A DNA stretch of 64,000 nucleotides from Endothia cerciana (taxonomy: Eukaryota; Ascomycota; Sordariomycetes; Diaporthales; Cryphonectriaceae): the NCBI GenBank assembly GCA_026119935.1, contig JALRMH010000029.1, positions 186,001 to 250,000 of the forward strand. Reading direction: 5' to 3'. Shown piece by piece: positions 1-10,047 of the stretch. The translations under genes and the position numbers were made by a program. Position 1 is the first letter of the stretch. Each line of letters begins with the position of its first letter. The notes beneath the pieces were generated by a model that was not told the origin of the DNA, did not search any database, and worked only from the letters and a program-made list of their open reading frames with translations.

Positions 1-71
1 ACCGAGACCGTGCACCGCAACGATACTATATCGGTAATTAGATTGATACAACCTGCAATATCGAGAAGGAC

Positions 72-314
72 CTACTCCACTTCAGCCTGCTCATCTGATT
101 CACCGTTTGGGTCCGGATACAGAATCTCGAGAGCTGGTCGACTATGGTGTTCCTTGCCCTTTGAAGCTTCCCGGATCTCGTCTTCCTGTTGTGAGGCGTC
201 TGCCGCCTGGGGTCGCGAGACAGGCCGCGATAACGAGACAGGATATAGGACCCACCACGAGAGACCTGCGACAGCTAAAAGGACGAGGAGTGAACCGACG
301 CTGACGAAATCCAT
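72..314 (-). CDS. Small hypothetical single-pass membrane protein
   Basis: This is an 80-codon open frame starting at an ATG at 314. The N-terminal 30 residues are strongly hydrophobic (VSVGSLLVLLAVAGLSWWVL), followed by a basic stretch and an acidic Glu/Asp/Gln-rich tail, so it reads as a signal anchor with a short charged domain. I do not recognise a family. It could be a complete small protein or the first exon of a larger gene that leaves the window on the left. No neighbouring gene supports a role. The opposite strand is also open over much of this stretch, so the call rests on the amphipathic layout only. Confidence 0.3.
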   Translation of the reverse strand: MDFVSVGSLLVLLAVAGLSWWVLYPVSLSRPVSRPQAADASQQEDEIREASKGKEHHSRPALEILYPDPNGESDEQAEVE

Positions 315-825
315 TGCAGGAGCACGGTGCCCACGGGCGGACGGCGGGGGTAAGGGTCGTGTATGGCGGTGGAGACAGAGGGGGCAGAGTCGAGTGCTAT
401 ATTCAAAAGGAGTCGAAAAGCAAGGGCTTACTGAGGAGCATCGATACTAGCAGTGCATCGACAGCGACGTTCGAGCGCGTTCCATCAGGCAGTCGTAGAG
501 GTTGATCAGCAACCGAGCCAGGCTGCATCACGGCGCTTCCTTGGCTAATCATGCCAACCTGTCAGCTCAGGTGGCGGCAATACTGCAGCCACAGCTTTTG
601 ATTTGCAGACCGCAGACTTATCCATAGGCTCCGCAGAGCAGTGCTAAAGACGCTTGTTCTCGTACTGAGCCTGGTCTGACCAGAGCAGCAGATGTGCGGA
701 CACATATCTAGTCGCATCGACAACGCCCTGCCTTGTGGCCTCTCGATTACGGTCGCAGAATATCAACCCCTTGAATCGACGGGTTATGGACAGACAACGC
801 ATCCAGGTATGATTCCCGCATAGTG
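315..825. other. No gene seen
   Basis: Only short open frames without recognisable domains occur here on either strand. No repeat or RNA gene was noticed. Confidence 0.4.
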
Positions 826-827
826 CT

Positions 828-1830
828 TTGCCCGGCGACTCGAGCCAACGGGTTCTGCACAGGTCCCTCCGTTCTCTGTTCGCGTCCTGCAGAGCAAAGC
901 TCGATACTGCCGACGCGACGTACACTGACGGGCACGTCTCGCTCGGCTCGCTTCTCCCCGCGTCGTACCGCGCCGAAGCCGACTCCTTGCCCCGTCTTTG
1001 TAGCCCGAACCTCTGTAACGCCACTTTCCTCGAACAGGAGCTGGGCCTGCAGAGGTTGAAATCTATTTCTGCCTGGCTGTGGGTTGCGGGTCCGGCCTAT
1101 GCCGCCCCGCCCGCTGCACTGCCAGCTGGTCTTGGGCCGGGAGATCTTCATTGCAGAGCGCTTGGATATGCATCTAGTCTGGACGACCGGCCGGATCTTC
1201 CTCAAGCCGATCCCGCCATTCCTGCTCGAGCCTTCTTTCTGGAGCAAGCATCTCTCCTTCCCACAGGGATGCCCATGCCCGAAGGACATACCCGGAGACG
1301 CAGACGCAGACAGCAGCCGCGGAACAGCCACCTTGGGCTGCAGGCGAGGACTTCAGTCGCGGGCGCTCGGCTTCCTGCTCTCTTATTCGGCCTTGATCAG
1401 TTATAAGAGTGACCTCCTCATCGCCCGAGAGAAGCGCCTGCTCCCGATAGAGGTCGAGTGGCCGGCCTGGAGGATCCTCGTCCGTCAAATCCTCGAGATC
1501 AGGGATATCGACCATAAGATTGACGCGCGGTTCATCTACGGCGAGCTCCGCCTCAGCCGTCTCAACAAGATCTACATGCTCCCGAAGCGCCCATTTCTTC
1601 GAGGATATATGGCACACTGGCATCAATACGGGACTTACTTCCAGGACAACCTCGCCTGGCTTGCGTCTGCGACTGTATATATTGCCATTGTGCTGACGGC
1701 CATGCAGGTCGGCCTGGCGACGTCCCTGGCGGAGAATAATGCCTTCCAATCTGCACCGTATGGGTTCACTGTTTTCTCTATCCTGGGTCCTCTTGTTGCG
1801 GCTATATTAATTACTGACGGGATCAGGGGA
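828..1830 (+). pseudogene. DUF6601-type fungal membrane protein, frameshifted and C-terminally truncated
   Basis: The translated product resembles the fungal DUF6601 proteins (function unknown, C-terminal membrane helices). The first part ends in the frame giving QELGLQRLKSISAWLWVAG near 1090; the expected continuation RPMPPRPLH is in another frame, starting about 1096. One extra C in the GGTCCGG run at 1090-1097 would explain the switch. The second frame then gives VWTTGRIFLKPIP, FIYGELRLSRLNKIY and the first membrane helix ASATVYIAIVLTAMQVGLAT (about 1660-1725), and reaches a second helix before diverging after VAAILI near 1815. The usual final hydrophobic residues are absent, so the 3' end appears lost or replaced. 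Family membership is from memory of conserved motifs; the frameshift is read directly from the sequence. Confidence 0.6.
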
Positions 1831-1989
1831 GTCGAGTTGTACTGTGTAGGCGGTCTACCGCCGAATCACAGTTTTTATTGGCGTATATTTTCAATTAGAA
1901 ACCTCATCTACGCGCTACGTCGGTTCGATTATCAATTACACATTCTCCAAGCAGATATATTGACTCGGACCTCAATCTCAATCGCATAT

Positions 1990-2490
1990 CCTGCTCGAGC
2001 CATTCAGTGCAGTCCTGTCACATTATACAGAACTTCAGCTGCTTGCGGAGCAGGGGTTTTCTGGTCTTCGCAGCGCTCCTTCTCAGGAAAATTCAGCAGA
2101 AGCTGCATATCACACTTGAACGATGGATGGGCCAGATACGTCGTATACCGCATCATCGTGCGCCTCGGCTCATGGAGCGCTGTCAGTGTGACCGCGCTAG
2201 ACGCCGCCGTGCTTTTTGCTTCTCGCCGGTATCAACGCGCTTCTGGCGGTATTCGGCCTGCGGGCCAGTCCAACGCAAATCACTATAATCAATTTGGCGC
2301 CACTTTTTCTCGGGGGCCGCACGAACTTGATTGCGGATTACCTCGACATCCCCCTTCATACGTACCATCTTGTCCATCGCTGGCTGGGGCGCGTTGTCGT
2401 CGCTCAGGCACTTGCACACGCCGCCTTCAGATTTACCTCGACACCGAGCAGACTTGTTTTTATAACTGGCCAATCTGGAGTAGTGTCTGG
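1990..2490 (+). pseudogene. Ferric reductase-like transmembrane fragment
   Basis: The frame open from 2216 encodes a membrane segment typical of fungal ferric-chelate reductases: NLAPLFLGGRTNLIAD, IPLHTYHLVHRWLGRVV, then a His-containing helix (AQALAHAAF). These histidines correspond to the haem-binding helices of the ferric reductase domain (PF01794). Upstream, hydrophobic pieces continue in other frames (FLVFAALLLRKIQQKL around 2065-2110), so the N-terminus is scattered over several frames. No FAD-binding or NADPH-binding domain follows. I read this as a relict of a FRE gene of which only the middle survives. It sits directly downstream of the dead DUF6601 gene, in the same decayed block. 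Confidence 0.55.
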
Positions 2491-2941
2491 TGATTTTGGT
2501 CTTGTGAACTCTTGGTTATTTAAGAATAATCAAGGAGAAGTATTATTCCAACTTTACGAAGATTCATGGCATAAATACACACTACACTACACGCCTGCGG
2601 ACTTCATCCTGATGACGTCCGGGTCCAGTCAAAATCTTATTACCAACTGGAAAAGACGCATAGAGTCCACTTGGTACGTATTTCGGCTTCGGGCCCGAGA
2701 GAGACAACACGGCTTTCGTACGGCCAAAATCAGCCGCAGACTCGCGATACAACCTCCACCACCGCGTCCGCTGGACTGGACTCTGGATTGGGATGCGCGA
2801 GCAAAGGATTGGCGAGGCGGCAAGCCGACCATTCGGGATTTCATCGATCTGCAGCACGACGCCTTCCTGCCTACCCTCCAACAAGCCGATGGTCGAGAGG
2901 AAGTGACCAAAGCTTGCACGTCTGCAAGATTTATTGACTGA
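2491..2941 (+). other. Open frame of unknown function continuing from the ferric reductase fragment
   Basis: The frame of the ferric reductase fragment stays open to a stop at 2939-2941 and adds about 150 residues not expected of a reductase. Visible pieces are VLFQLYEDSWHKYTLHYTP, an Arg-rich middle, a Pro run, and a C-terminal stretch RDFIDLQHDAFLPTLQQ that looks like ordinary folded protein. I do not recognise it. The 2495-2580 stretch is AT-rich, unlike its GC-rich flanks, which suggests a junction between unrelated pieces. It may be part of another dead gene fused by rearrangement. Confidence 0.3.
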
Positions 2942-2986
2942 GAAACAGCTTCGGTTATAGAGCTGCTAGTGCTGCCTCTCTTCCTC

Positions 2987-3885
2987 TTAGCCAGAAAAGG
3001 ATAAGTATACGAGCAGGAACCTTAAAAACATTGGATAAATTGGGTTAAACTTGCTAGAGTGGATGAAGGAAAGGTTTGGATCGGTATCCTCATAGGCTGG
3101 CGGGTCCAGAGCAGTATTGTTATCTCCATAGGGATCAGTCTTGAAGAGACTATCTCCCTCAAATAATTGTCCGCCCTGGTCCTGGTATAGACCCCGTAAA
3201 CTTGCGCGTGCCTTGATGGTTGAAAGGGCTGTGATGGATGTACAGAGCTGCTGTAACCGAGCTTCCGAGAACCCTCTGCTTGAAATTGATGCGTGAATGG
3301 TGAGGTGTAACTGCTTGACGAGGCTGCGCAGAGACAATAGGATATCTTTTGCTCCTTTTTTAGAGTCAGCATGACCCTTTGGAAGGATCAGAGCAGGTGG
3401 TCTGCTGAATTCGAAGGTGAGGGCGACTGCATGGGTACTATGGGGTTGTGCATTGAACGAGAGTTGGCGGATGCGACCTGGGTAGATGAAGACGTAGGCA
3501 TTGACGCGGCCTCATCCCGCCGGGTACCAGGCGTGCCGTTGAGACACACGCTTGTATAAGTTTCAAAAACGCGCTGCCGGTGCTGCCCCGCAGAGCCCAG
3601 TGGATATCTAGAAAGATGTCATCCAGGCACTGGTCAGGCTGCCAGCAAGCGCAGACGGGTATTTTCGTTTGATCAATATGGCGGGACCACGTCGGCTGCA
3701 TGCTATAGCCTCGCTGAGATATGTCCGATGACGAAGAGTTGTCACTGGTGGCCTCATTGGGAGCGATAATGTTTTGATCTGGCTGCGTAGTACTCGTATT
3801 GTGTGGGTCTGAACGCGGAGTATTCGGATTTGTCGTACTCCCCGAGGCAATCGAGGTTGTTGGCGAGAGCGCAGAGTCGTCAGCC
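2987..3885 (-). pseudogene. Fragmented hypothetical protein gene
   Basis: Three minus-strand frames follow each other and read as one protein. From an ATG at 3885 a Ser/Thr/Asn-rich leader runs into HIDQTKIPVCACWQPDQCL and DDIFLDIHWALRGSTGSAFL (to about 3545). A second frame (about 3540-3385) gives a Ser/Pro-rich piece ending in SPSNSADHLL and a stop. A third frame gives ALILPKGHADSKKGAKDILL and then a helical segment (SLRSLVKQLHLTIHA) through to a stop at 2987. No convincing intron signals join the second and third pieces, so frameshifts and a stop are likelier than splicing. No family is recognised. It could still be a real multi-exon gene. Confidence 0.35.
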
Positions 3886-3938
3886 ATATTATTGATAGTG
3901 CACCTAAAAGCCAGGGAGGGATAGAGGAATACTAGCAC

Positions 3939-5500
3939 CGTACCGTGGAGGGAGGAGGAAATAAAAAGCCCCCGAGACTCAGCTCAGGACCCCACCCGCC
4001 CAGGCTTTGTATAATAGCAGGAGCAGCCTTGACTCCTGTCATTCGAGATTCCCCGATTTCTGAGTGGTCAGATTGGACCTGTGCGTAGATCCGCCCCGTC
4101 TTATCAGGGCAGCCTCCTCATGAGGCCGGCGTCGTTCCTCAACCTGAGAATCCACGTACCTGCTGCTCAACCCAAGATGCCAACTGTTCTTGATACGCGC
4201 TCACGCTCGACCGCCCTCTCCGCTTTTCTTTCATTTCCTCCTGATCCTTCTGCATCTTATTTTAGCCAATAACAAAAATGCCGCACGCCAGGTCAGACAC
4301 GCTATGTGCTGTACGCATTGGCATTTGAGACCGGAGCAGACTTATAAGAACGAGGTAAATCAACCCAGCCTTTTTCCTAGGCATCTCTGGTTATTGAGCC
4401 CGATAGTCTGGAAAGTATGGATGCTTTGATGCTTTATATTTTGTAAATGGATGGACCTCTTAACTCTTGGCTGTGCGAGGAGCCACGAATCCTTTCGAGC
4501 TTTGAGCGTGCGATGTATATTTTGAGAATTGCTCGGTAGTTAGCGGAAGAAAGCATATTTCTCAACAACCAGAAAGATGGGGAAAGCATTGTGTGAAAGG
4601 GCTGATAGAACCAGCATCGTGACGAAATAGCTGCCTGGATGGGCATTGGGCATGTGGTGCCGCCTCTTCTCTCGTAAGTAAGCGCGTTGGTCGGGGCGAC
4701 TATCACCCAACAAGAAAAGGGAGGCCTTCCCAACCATTCTCTAGAACTTTGTTTAATACCGTTGAGTAGCACGTGCATTGTCATAATATTGACAACTTTA
4801 AAAGATTATAAGATTCGTGCTGAAATATTTGATCAGCTTCTGCTATAATCTTCGTGAATCTCTATTGCACTGATTTAAGGTGGTGGTCTGATTGCTGTGG
4901 GTCTTACTCAGTAACAGGTTCGCAATTGAAGGAATATTCTGGTCTGGGAAGTATTTCTCTACTTCCGGTTCTGCTATTCCCTATACCAAGTTCTTCCAAA
5001 GCCCTGTCTTGCTAGACTTGGTTGAGTGATGAGTTAGGGGAGTCACAGACTCTGCGTACATGATCAATGAGTCTCGTAATATATTCAGAGACTTATTTGC
5101 ATAAATCCTTCGAAAGCGAAGCCTTGAAACTTTTGAAAGCACAATTGGCCTCGGCTCACAGGATATGCTTAACAACCTTATCTGACTCTTTCAAGCTACT
5201 AGAAACAAAAATATATTATAGAATATACTTAAAGTCCGATATTCGATTTCTGTAGCAGGAAGGAAGGGTTGCAGTGAAAGTCACGGCAGGAGGAACCCTT
5301 AAGGTTAGGGATGTACGAGTGAAGGCATTCACTACAACTCACAACAGTATTTAACTGTTGCCTGCTCCTGCCACTTTCTTCCTCTCTTTCTTTCTTTATA
5401 GAAGACAGACCATACATGAATAAAGAACAGAAACCTGAACATACAACTATACCCTCTAGTTGTGGCCACATATAGTAACAGGAACGTGGAGGCTGAGATG
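3939..5500. other. No gene seen; AT-rich towards 4750-5250
   Basis: Only short unrelated open frames occur. The section 4750-5250 is clearly AT-richer than the rest of the left end, which fits old repeat-derived or RIP-affected DNA, but no terminal repeats or transposase were recognised. Confidence 0.4.
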
Positions 5501-5526
5501 GGGCAGCTTTTCAGCGATCGTCTTGT

Positions 5527-6178
5527 TCACGCACATGTGGTTGCCGTCTGTCGGTAGCGACAAAGGTCAGCAAACATCGTTGGGGTGGGAAGTAGCCACA
5601 GCTGACCCCAGCCTCGCATCCAAAGCTTATACTTCTCCTCGTCAGGCCAGCCTTGGTACTTCGACCTCGGGATATTTGGTCCGAAGGGCAGGTCAACATA
5701 GTAATTTTTCAATCACAGGTCGAGAATGTCTTCCGCTGGAGCTAGACTAATTTTCAAGTATCAGTATTCGCCTTGGTAAGTCGTGTGATGGAGGAGCTTA
5801 CTGTACACCAAATCGTCTGGTGGATGGTGGTGATGATGATAAGGCGCCCTCCTCGGGCCCAGACACCCTCGAGCAGAGCATGCCCACCACTATTATGAGA
5901 ATGACATTGACAAATAAGCTGATAATCAGGGAGATGCCTCCTGGGAAGTCTCGCCCACTCCTCACGCGACTTGCTGGATTGGCTCCGAGACTGCGAGGTT
6001 TCAGGCCAAAAAGCAAGGACGCCTCAGAGTCGGCTCTGTCGAGGTCGAGGTCGAGGTCGGTCTCACTGCCACCACACACCTCATTTTCTTTGGCTTCCAA
6101 TACAGTCTCCAGATCGTTTCCTCCCGACTCATCCTTGATCTTCCCATATGACGTGATCGAGCTGAGCTTCTGCTTCAC
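5527..6178 (-). pseudogene. UstYa-like (DUF3328) fragment
   Basis: Exon 1 starts at an ATG at 6178. It codes for a charged cytoplasmic leader with an Asp/Leu repeat, then one transmembrane helix (GISLIISLFVNVILIIVVGM), as in UstYa/DUF3328 proteins that oxidise ribosomal peptide toxins and other metabolites. A GTAAGC donor lies at 5801; past it the frame gives APAEDILDL, then an in-frame TGA, then YVDLPFGPNIPRSKYQGWP. The order 'PAED ... FG ... YQG-P' matches the start of the lumenal UstYa domain. The HxxHC copper-binding motifs expected further on were not found. So the gene is either dead or I have misread the 3' exons. The link to a biosynthetic cluster is inference. Confidence 0.4.
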
Positions 6179-6449
6179 AGAACGAGCACCAGGTCAAGAG
6201 CTGACCCCCTACAACCCGCGCAATGTAGCGCCCATAGGAAGTCAATGAGGGCCAATACTGTGAAGATCCCGTTCAATGCTTTATAGGGTGCCTGTATCTG
6301 CTTAACTCTGGCCATCCTTCTACTGTGGCTCATGTTGGGGATAGCGGGTCACGGGGTCCGTTCTGCACGCTGAAGGACGAATATTATACCTCTGACGGGG
6401 CGGCCTCTCTGCGGACAAAGAATCGTGTCATGGATTTGACCAGGCAACC

Positions 6450-7583
6450 TCACAGAATACTCTCAAGGACCGCGCAGATAGAATCACCAACCTGCTTCGT
6501 AGTGGCGGCGCCACCAAGGTCTGCGGTCCTGATCTCCAGCCCCCCACTAGCCTTTGTGTCCAACACCCTCGCCACCGCTTTCTCGATAGCAGACGCCTCT
6601 TCGGTAAGGAGGAAGGAGTATCTGAGCATCATAGCCACGCTCAGGATCTGTGCTACGGGGTTGACGATGCCCTTGCCCGAGATGTCCGGAGCACTCCCGT
6701 GTACCGGCTCATAGATGCCATTGCATCTGCCCTCGCCAGGGATTCCAGAGATGCTCGCACTAGGCAGCACGCCCAGCGTCCCCGTCAGCCCCCCAGAGAT
6801 GTCCGAGAGTATGTCGCCGAACGTGTTGTCGGTGTGTATCACCCCGTTGAAGCCCCTGGGGTTCTTGACCATCAGCATGGCCATGCTGTCGGCAAGCTGG
6901 TGCTTGAGCTCGATGCCGGGGAACTCGGCGTCGAACGTCTCCTGCGTCACCCGCCTCCAGAGGCGGCTGTTGGCCAGCACGTTCGCCTTGTCCGAGCTCC
7001 AGACGACCGCGGGCCCACCGCCGCCCCTCCCGTCACCGCCGCGGCCCATGATCCTGGCCACCGCGGCGCTGACGCGCGCGAGGCGTTCGATCTCGGGCCG
7101 GGTATAGGCCCAGAGGTCCGACGCCTCGCCGGGCCCCTCGACCTTGGGGCCGAAGTAGGCCCCGCCGCAGTTCTCCCGGACGACCACGAACCTGGTGCCC
7201 CGCACCAGCTCGGGCCGGAGGGGCGACGCGTCGACCATGGACGGCGCGAAGAACTCGCACGGCCGCAGGTTCGCGAACGCGCCCAGGTGCTTGCGCAGCC
7301 TGAGCAGGCCGGACTCGGGGTTGTCGGCGGTGCTCGCGCCCCACTCAGGCCCGCCGACGCTGCCGAAGAGCACGGCATCGCTCTCCCCCGCCCGGGCCAG
7401 GACGGCCGGCGTCACGGGCGTGCCGTGCGCGTCGATGCTGCACCCGCCGGCCAGGTCGTGCGTGAGGTTGAGGTGCAGGTCCGGCCGGGCGCGCGAGACG
7501 ACGTCGAGGACCTTGAGGGCCTCGGCCATCACCTCCGGCCCGACGTGGTCACCGGCGAGGACGAGGATGTTGAAGGATGGCAT
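6450..7583 (-). CDS. 3-isopropylmalate dehydrogenase, divergent LEU2-type paralogue
   Basis: This is an intact, intronless 377-residue protein of normal family length. The start at 7583 (MPSFNILVLAGDHVGPEV) is chosen because the family begins right there; the frame stays open for 47 more codons upstream, which look like leader. Family marks include the nucleotide/substrate N-terminal GDHVGPEV, the substrate loop VRENCGGAYFGPK, the metal-site segment NTFGDILSDISGG, and the NAD-binding GIYEPVHGSAPDI. The enzyme oxidatively decarboxylates 3-isopropylmalate to 2-oxoisocaproate in leucine synthesis. Canonical fungal LEU2 proteins carry RELxGGIYFG in place of RENCGGAYFG, so this copy looks like a second, divergent paralogue, possibly serving a leucine-like chain-extension pathway. 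That role is inference. The gene is very GC-rich at third positions, unlike its surroundings. Confidence 0.88.
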   Translation of the reverse strand: MPSFNILVLAGDHVGPEVMAEALKVLDVVSRARPDLHLNLTHDLAGGCSIDAHGTPVTPAVLARAGESDAVLFGSVGGPEWGASTADNPESGLLRLRKHLGAFANLRPCEFFAPSMVDASPLRPELVRGTRFVVVRENCGGAYFGPKVEGPGEASDLWAYTRPEIERLARVSAAVARIMGRGGDGRGGGGPAVVWSSDKANVLANSRLWRRVTQETFDAEFPGIELKHQLADSMAMLMVKNPRGFNGVIHTDNTFGDILSDISGGLTGTLGVLPSASISGIPGEGRCNGIYEPVHGSAPDISGKGIVNPVAQILSVAMMLRYSFLLTEEASAIEKAVARVLDTKASGGLEIRTADLGGAATTKQVGDSICAVLESIL

Positions 7584-8453
7584 GATTGTTCTTCCGCCTA
7601 TCTTTGGTGGTTGGTGAGGGGAAATGATGCAGTTGTTGGAGACGACGATTCCGGAGCTGCAAGTCGTCTTGTGGTCATAATATAAACAACCGTTCGGGCG
7701 ATCAACACCCCGACTTCGGGACACAAGTTACGAGCACCGTCTTTTCAATACCTACTGGGATTGTTTATTCGATCAGACGTGCCGATCCAAAAGGAGAACT
7801 GTCTATGGCGGGGTAATTTGTTGGCTATGCTATGCTAGACTATACAGGTCGTCAAAAGTTGCTCCACAACATATAACCAAATCATGTATATATGACTATG
7901 CTGCAATCGAAACACTACACTTATCAAGTCGTGCTTCAATGAGCTTGGACAGACACGAATACTTACTACTTTTCTTAAGTGTCTTGGTGAGTATATCATC
8001 GTCTACCATTGGCAGCGATCTGAGTGTGAGGACGGCATTAGGACTGTCGAAGGCGGAAAAGAAGAACTGAGGGCCTTTAAAAGAACAGAGGGAAGGTAAT
8101 TGATATTATTCAGTCAAGTTTCACAAGCTCGATATCACACCATCACATAATGCAAAGCTTGAATACTATGGTATCTGTTTGGTAGTTATCTCAATTCAGT
8201 TTATTGACCATGCCGCACAGCGACCAAGACCTAGATAGTGATGAGTTTTCTAAAGGATTTTCTTTTTGGAAAGAAAAAAAATAATAAAGGAGGTGTAAAG
8301 AAAACTAGCAGACCCGGACACAGACCGATTTATCAACCCAGAAACGCACCCGGAAACTCAGCGAACCTAGATAGATGTTCATTCAGGTGCACCACGACGA
8401 CGGCCCTGCTAGGTGGGAAGGTCCAGATGCCCCGGACATGAGGACCCACACGC
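7584..8453. other. Intergenic; leader of the LEU2-type gene and a short lysine-rich open frame
   Basis: The minus-strand frame open to 7724 is probably 5' leader of the dehydrogenase gene. A 67-codon plus-strand frame at 8238-8441 begins MMSFLKDFLFGKKKNNKGG and is basic; it has no homology that I recognise and may be chance. Otherwise the stretch is moderately AT-rich with no feature seen. Confidence 0.35.
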
Positions 8454-9437
8454 CTAATGCGGGTACGGCTCGTCCCATCCGGACAGAGTAGGGCTCCTCC
8501 TCGGAGGGTCACCGGTGCAGATCTCGACCCCGCGGTAGGAAGGGATCCGGGGCAGATCAGCCCGAGCCGGCGGGCCGCCCGTGCGGCTCGCCCTCTCGTA
8601 CTCGGCGAGCAGGGCCTTGGAGGGGCGGACCTGCTGGTCCCCGGCCGCGGAGGGGACGCCCGGCCCGCCGCCGGCGCTGGGCGGCGGCGGCGGCGGCGGC
8701 CTGTCATTCCCTGCAGACGTCGTCGGGCTGCTGCCCATGTAGACGCTGTAGCCCCGGGGGCGGGGTCCGGGGCGGATGAGGTCTCGCGGCACCGAAGGGC
8801 TGGTAAGGACGATCTTGCGCTCGTCCGCGCTGTAGTACTGCGTGTCCCCATCATCAGCTAGGAGCACCCTGGGGTGATACTCACTGACACGAGGGGCCGG
8901 GAAGAACGCCGCGGTACCACCGGAACAGGCCTTATCGGCGGCGGGGGGGTGATACTCGCTGAGGTCGCCCGACGACGACCACGACGACCACGACGGCGGC
9001 CCAGGCCTCCAGGCGGGCACGGGCGGCGGGACCGCCGCATGCGGGCTCCAGGCCCGGGGGGGAGGCGACGGCGCGCCCGGCGCGCCCGGCGCGCCGTGCG
9101 AGGGCGCGTCGCGGGCGGAGACGCCGGACCGGGCGCGCCTCTCCTCGGCTTCCCTGAGGCCGCGGAGGGCCGTGGCGAACCTGTCCGGGTCGTCGGCCGC
9201 CGCGCCGTCCGCGTAGGCCAGGAACAGGGCGCCGCCCCGGGCCTCGGGTGCCGTGGTGGTGGTGGTGGTGCGTTGGGAGTAGAGGTCGGCGGGAGGGTGA
9301 TAGGTGATGCGCGCCTGGGGCTCGGGCTCCGTCATGCTGAAGCGGCCCCGGTACGGGCTGACGACGGGTGGAGGCTGCTGTTGCTGCTCGGTCGTCTTCT
9401 TGGAAGACTTCTTCCAGAACTTGCGGAGGAGCGCCAT
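8454..9437 (-). CDS. Hypothetical proline-rich, probably disordered protein
   Basis: One intronless 327-codon frame starts at 9437 (MALLRKFWKKSSKKTTEQQQQ) and ends at 8454. The N-terminus is basic with a Gln run. The body is rich in Pro, Ala, Gly, Ser and Arg, with a seven-proline run and repeated SEYHP motifs (twice, about residues 170 and 190), and ends in WDEPYPH. There is no transmembrane helix or catalytic motif. The YHP-type repeats and basic amphipathic start could support membrane or partner binding, but no function can be assigned. GC content is very high, so opposite frames are open too; this frame is preferred for its ATG context and non-random Tyr/Trp motifs. Confidence 0.5.
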   Translation of the reverse strand: MALLRKFWKKSSKKTTEQQQQPPPVVSPYRGRFSMTEPEPQARITYHPPADLYSQRTTTTTTAPEARGGALFLAYADGAAADDPDRFATALRGLREAEERRARSGVSARDAPSHGAPGAPGAPSPPPRAWSPHAAVPPPVPAWRPGPPSWSSWSSSGDLSEYHPPAADKACSGGTAAFFPAPRVSEYHPRVLLADDGDTQYYSADERKIVLTSPSVPRDLIRPGPRPRGYSVYMGSSPTTSAGNDRPPPPPPPSAGGGPGVPSAAGDQQVRPSKALLAEYERASRTGGPPARADLPRIPSYRGVEICTGDPPRRSPTLSGWDEPYPH

Positions 9438-9494
9438 CTCTGGTTAGTTTGTGACGACCACTTGGCCCACGGCGAGATTGCCCAAGAGTGGTTT

Positions 9495-9509
9495 GGGGGG
9501 GGGGGGGGG
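9495..9509. repeat. Poly-G tract (15 G)
   Basis: An uninterrupted run of 15 G lies about 60 bp upstream of the proline-rich protein start. On the gene strand it is a poly-C tract in the likely promoter or leader. Length may be imprecise because of homopolymer sequencing error. Confidence 0.8.
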
Positions 9510-10014
9510 ACAGAAATTTATCAAATGGCTCCAGGCCTAGACAAATTCGTGTGAGAAGTGGATGTCACAGACTTCGGCGTGCGCTGGTGAACGGAACGGG
9601 ATAAAAGCTTGGGGCTCAGGACGATGACACTTCCATATTTAAATCCCTAGGTATGTTCCCTGTACACATTAGCTATTTATCGCAGAACATTTCCGTTGAT
9701 CAGCAACAGTCTGGCTGATGTCCAACAGCAGGACTGTTCTGTTACGGAGGCCGCCCGGCCTTGGGCGTGGTCGTTCCTTGTGACGCTGCCTTCACGGCCC
9801 ATTTATGATTTGCGCTGGCTGAAGGAGCCACCGGTTCCACTGGCGTCGGACGGAGAGTAGACCAGAGAGGGCTCGATAGGCGTAAAGCGGAATCGGCACA
9901 GAAACAATGAGACTGTTGGAGGGCCCTCTGGTCTCCCTTGTCTTCGCGAAAGGAACCCATTCCGAATCCCTCAACGCGCTTTGGACCAGACTTCCCGCGT
10001 CTTTGTTGTCAAGG

Positions 10015-10047
10015 CACCACCACCACCACCACCACCACCACCACCAC
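10015..10047. repeat. (CAC)11 trinucleotide repeat
   Basis: Eleven perfect CAC units. On the minus strand it reads as a Trp-coding run in one frame, which is not plausible as protein, so it is taken as a microsatellite. Confidence 0.9.

Noticed and set aside
747..1331. 194-codon minus-strand frame
   Set aside because: It is antisense to the DUF6601-type coding sequence and has no protein-like motifs.
6699..7685. 328-codon plus-strand frame opposite the LEU2-type gene
   Set aside because: Low-complexity Arg/Pro/Ala/Asp sequence; the other strand encodes a complete conserved enzyme.
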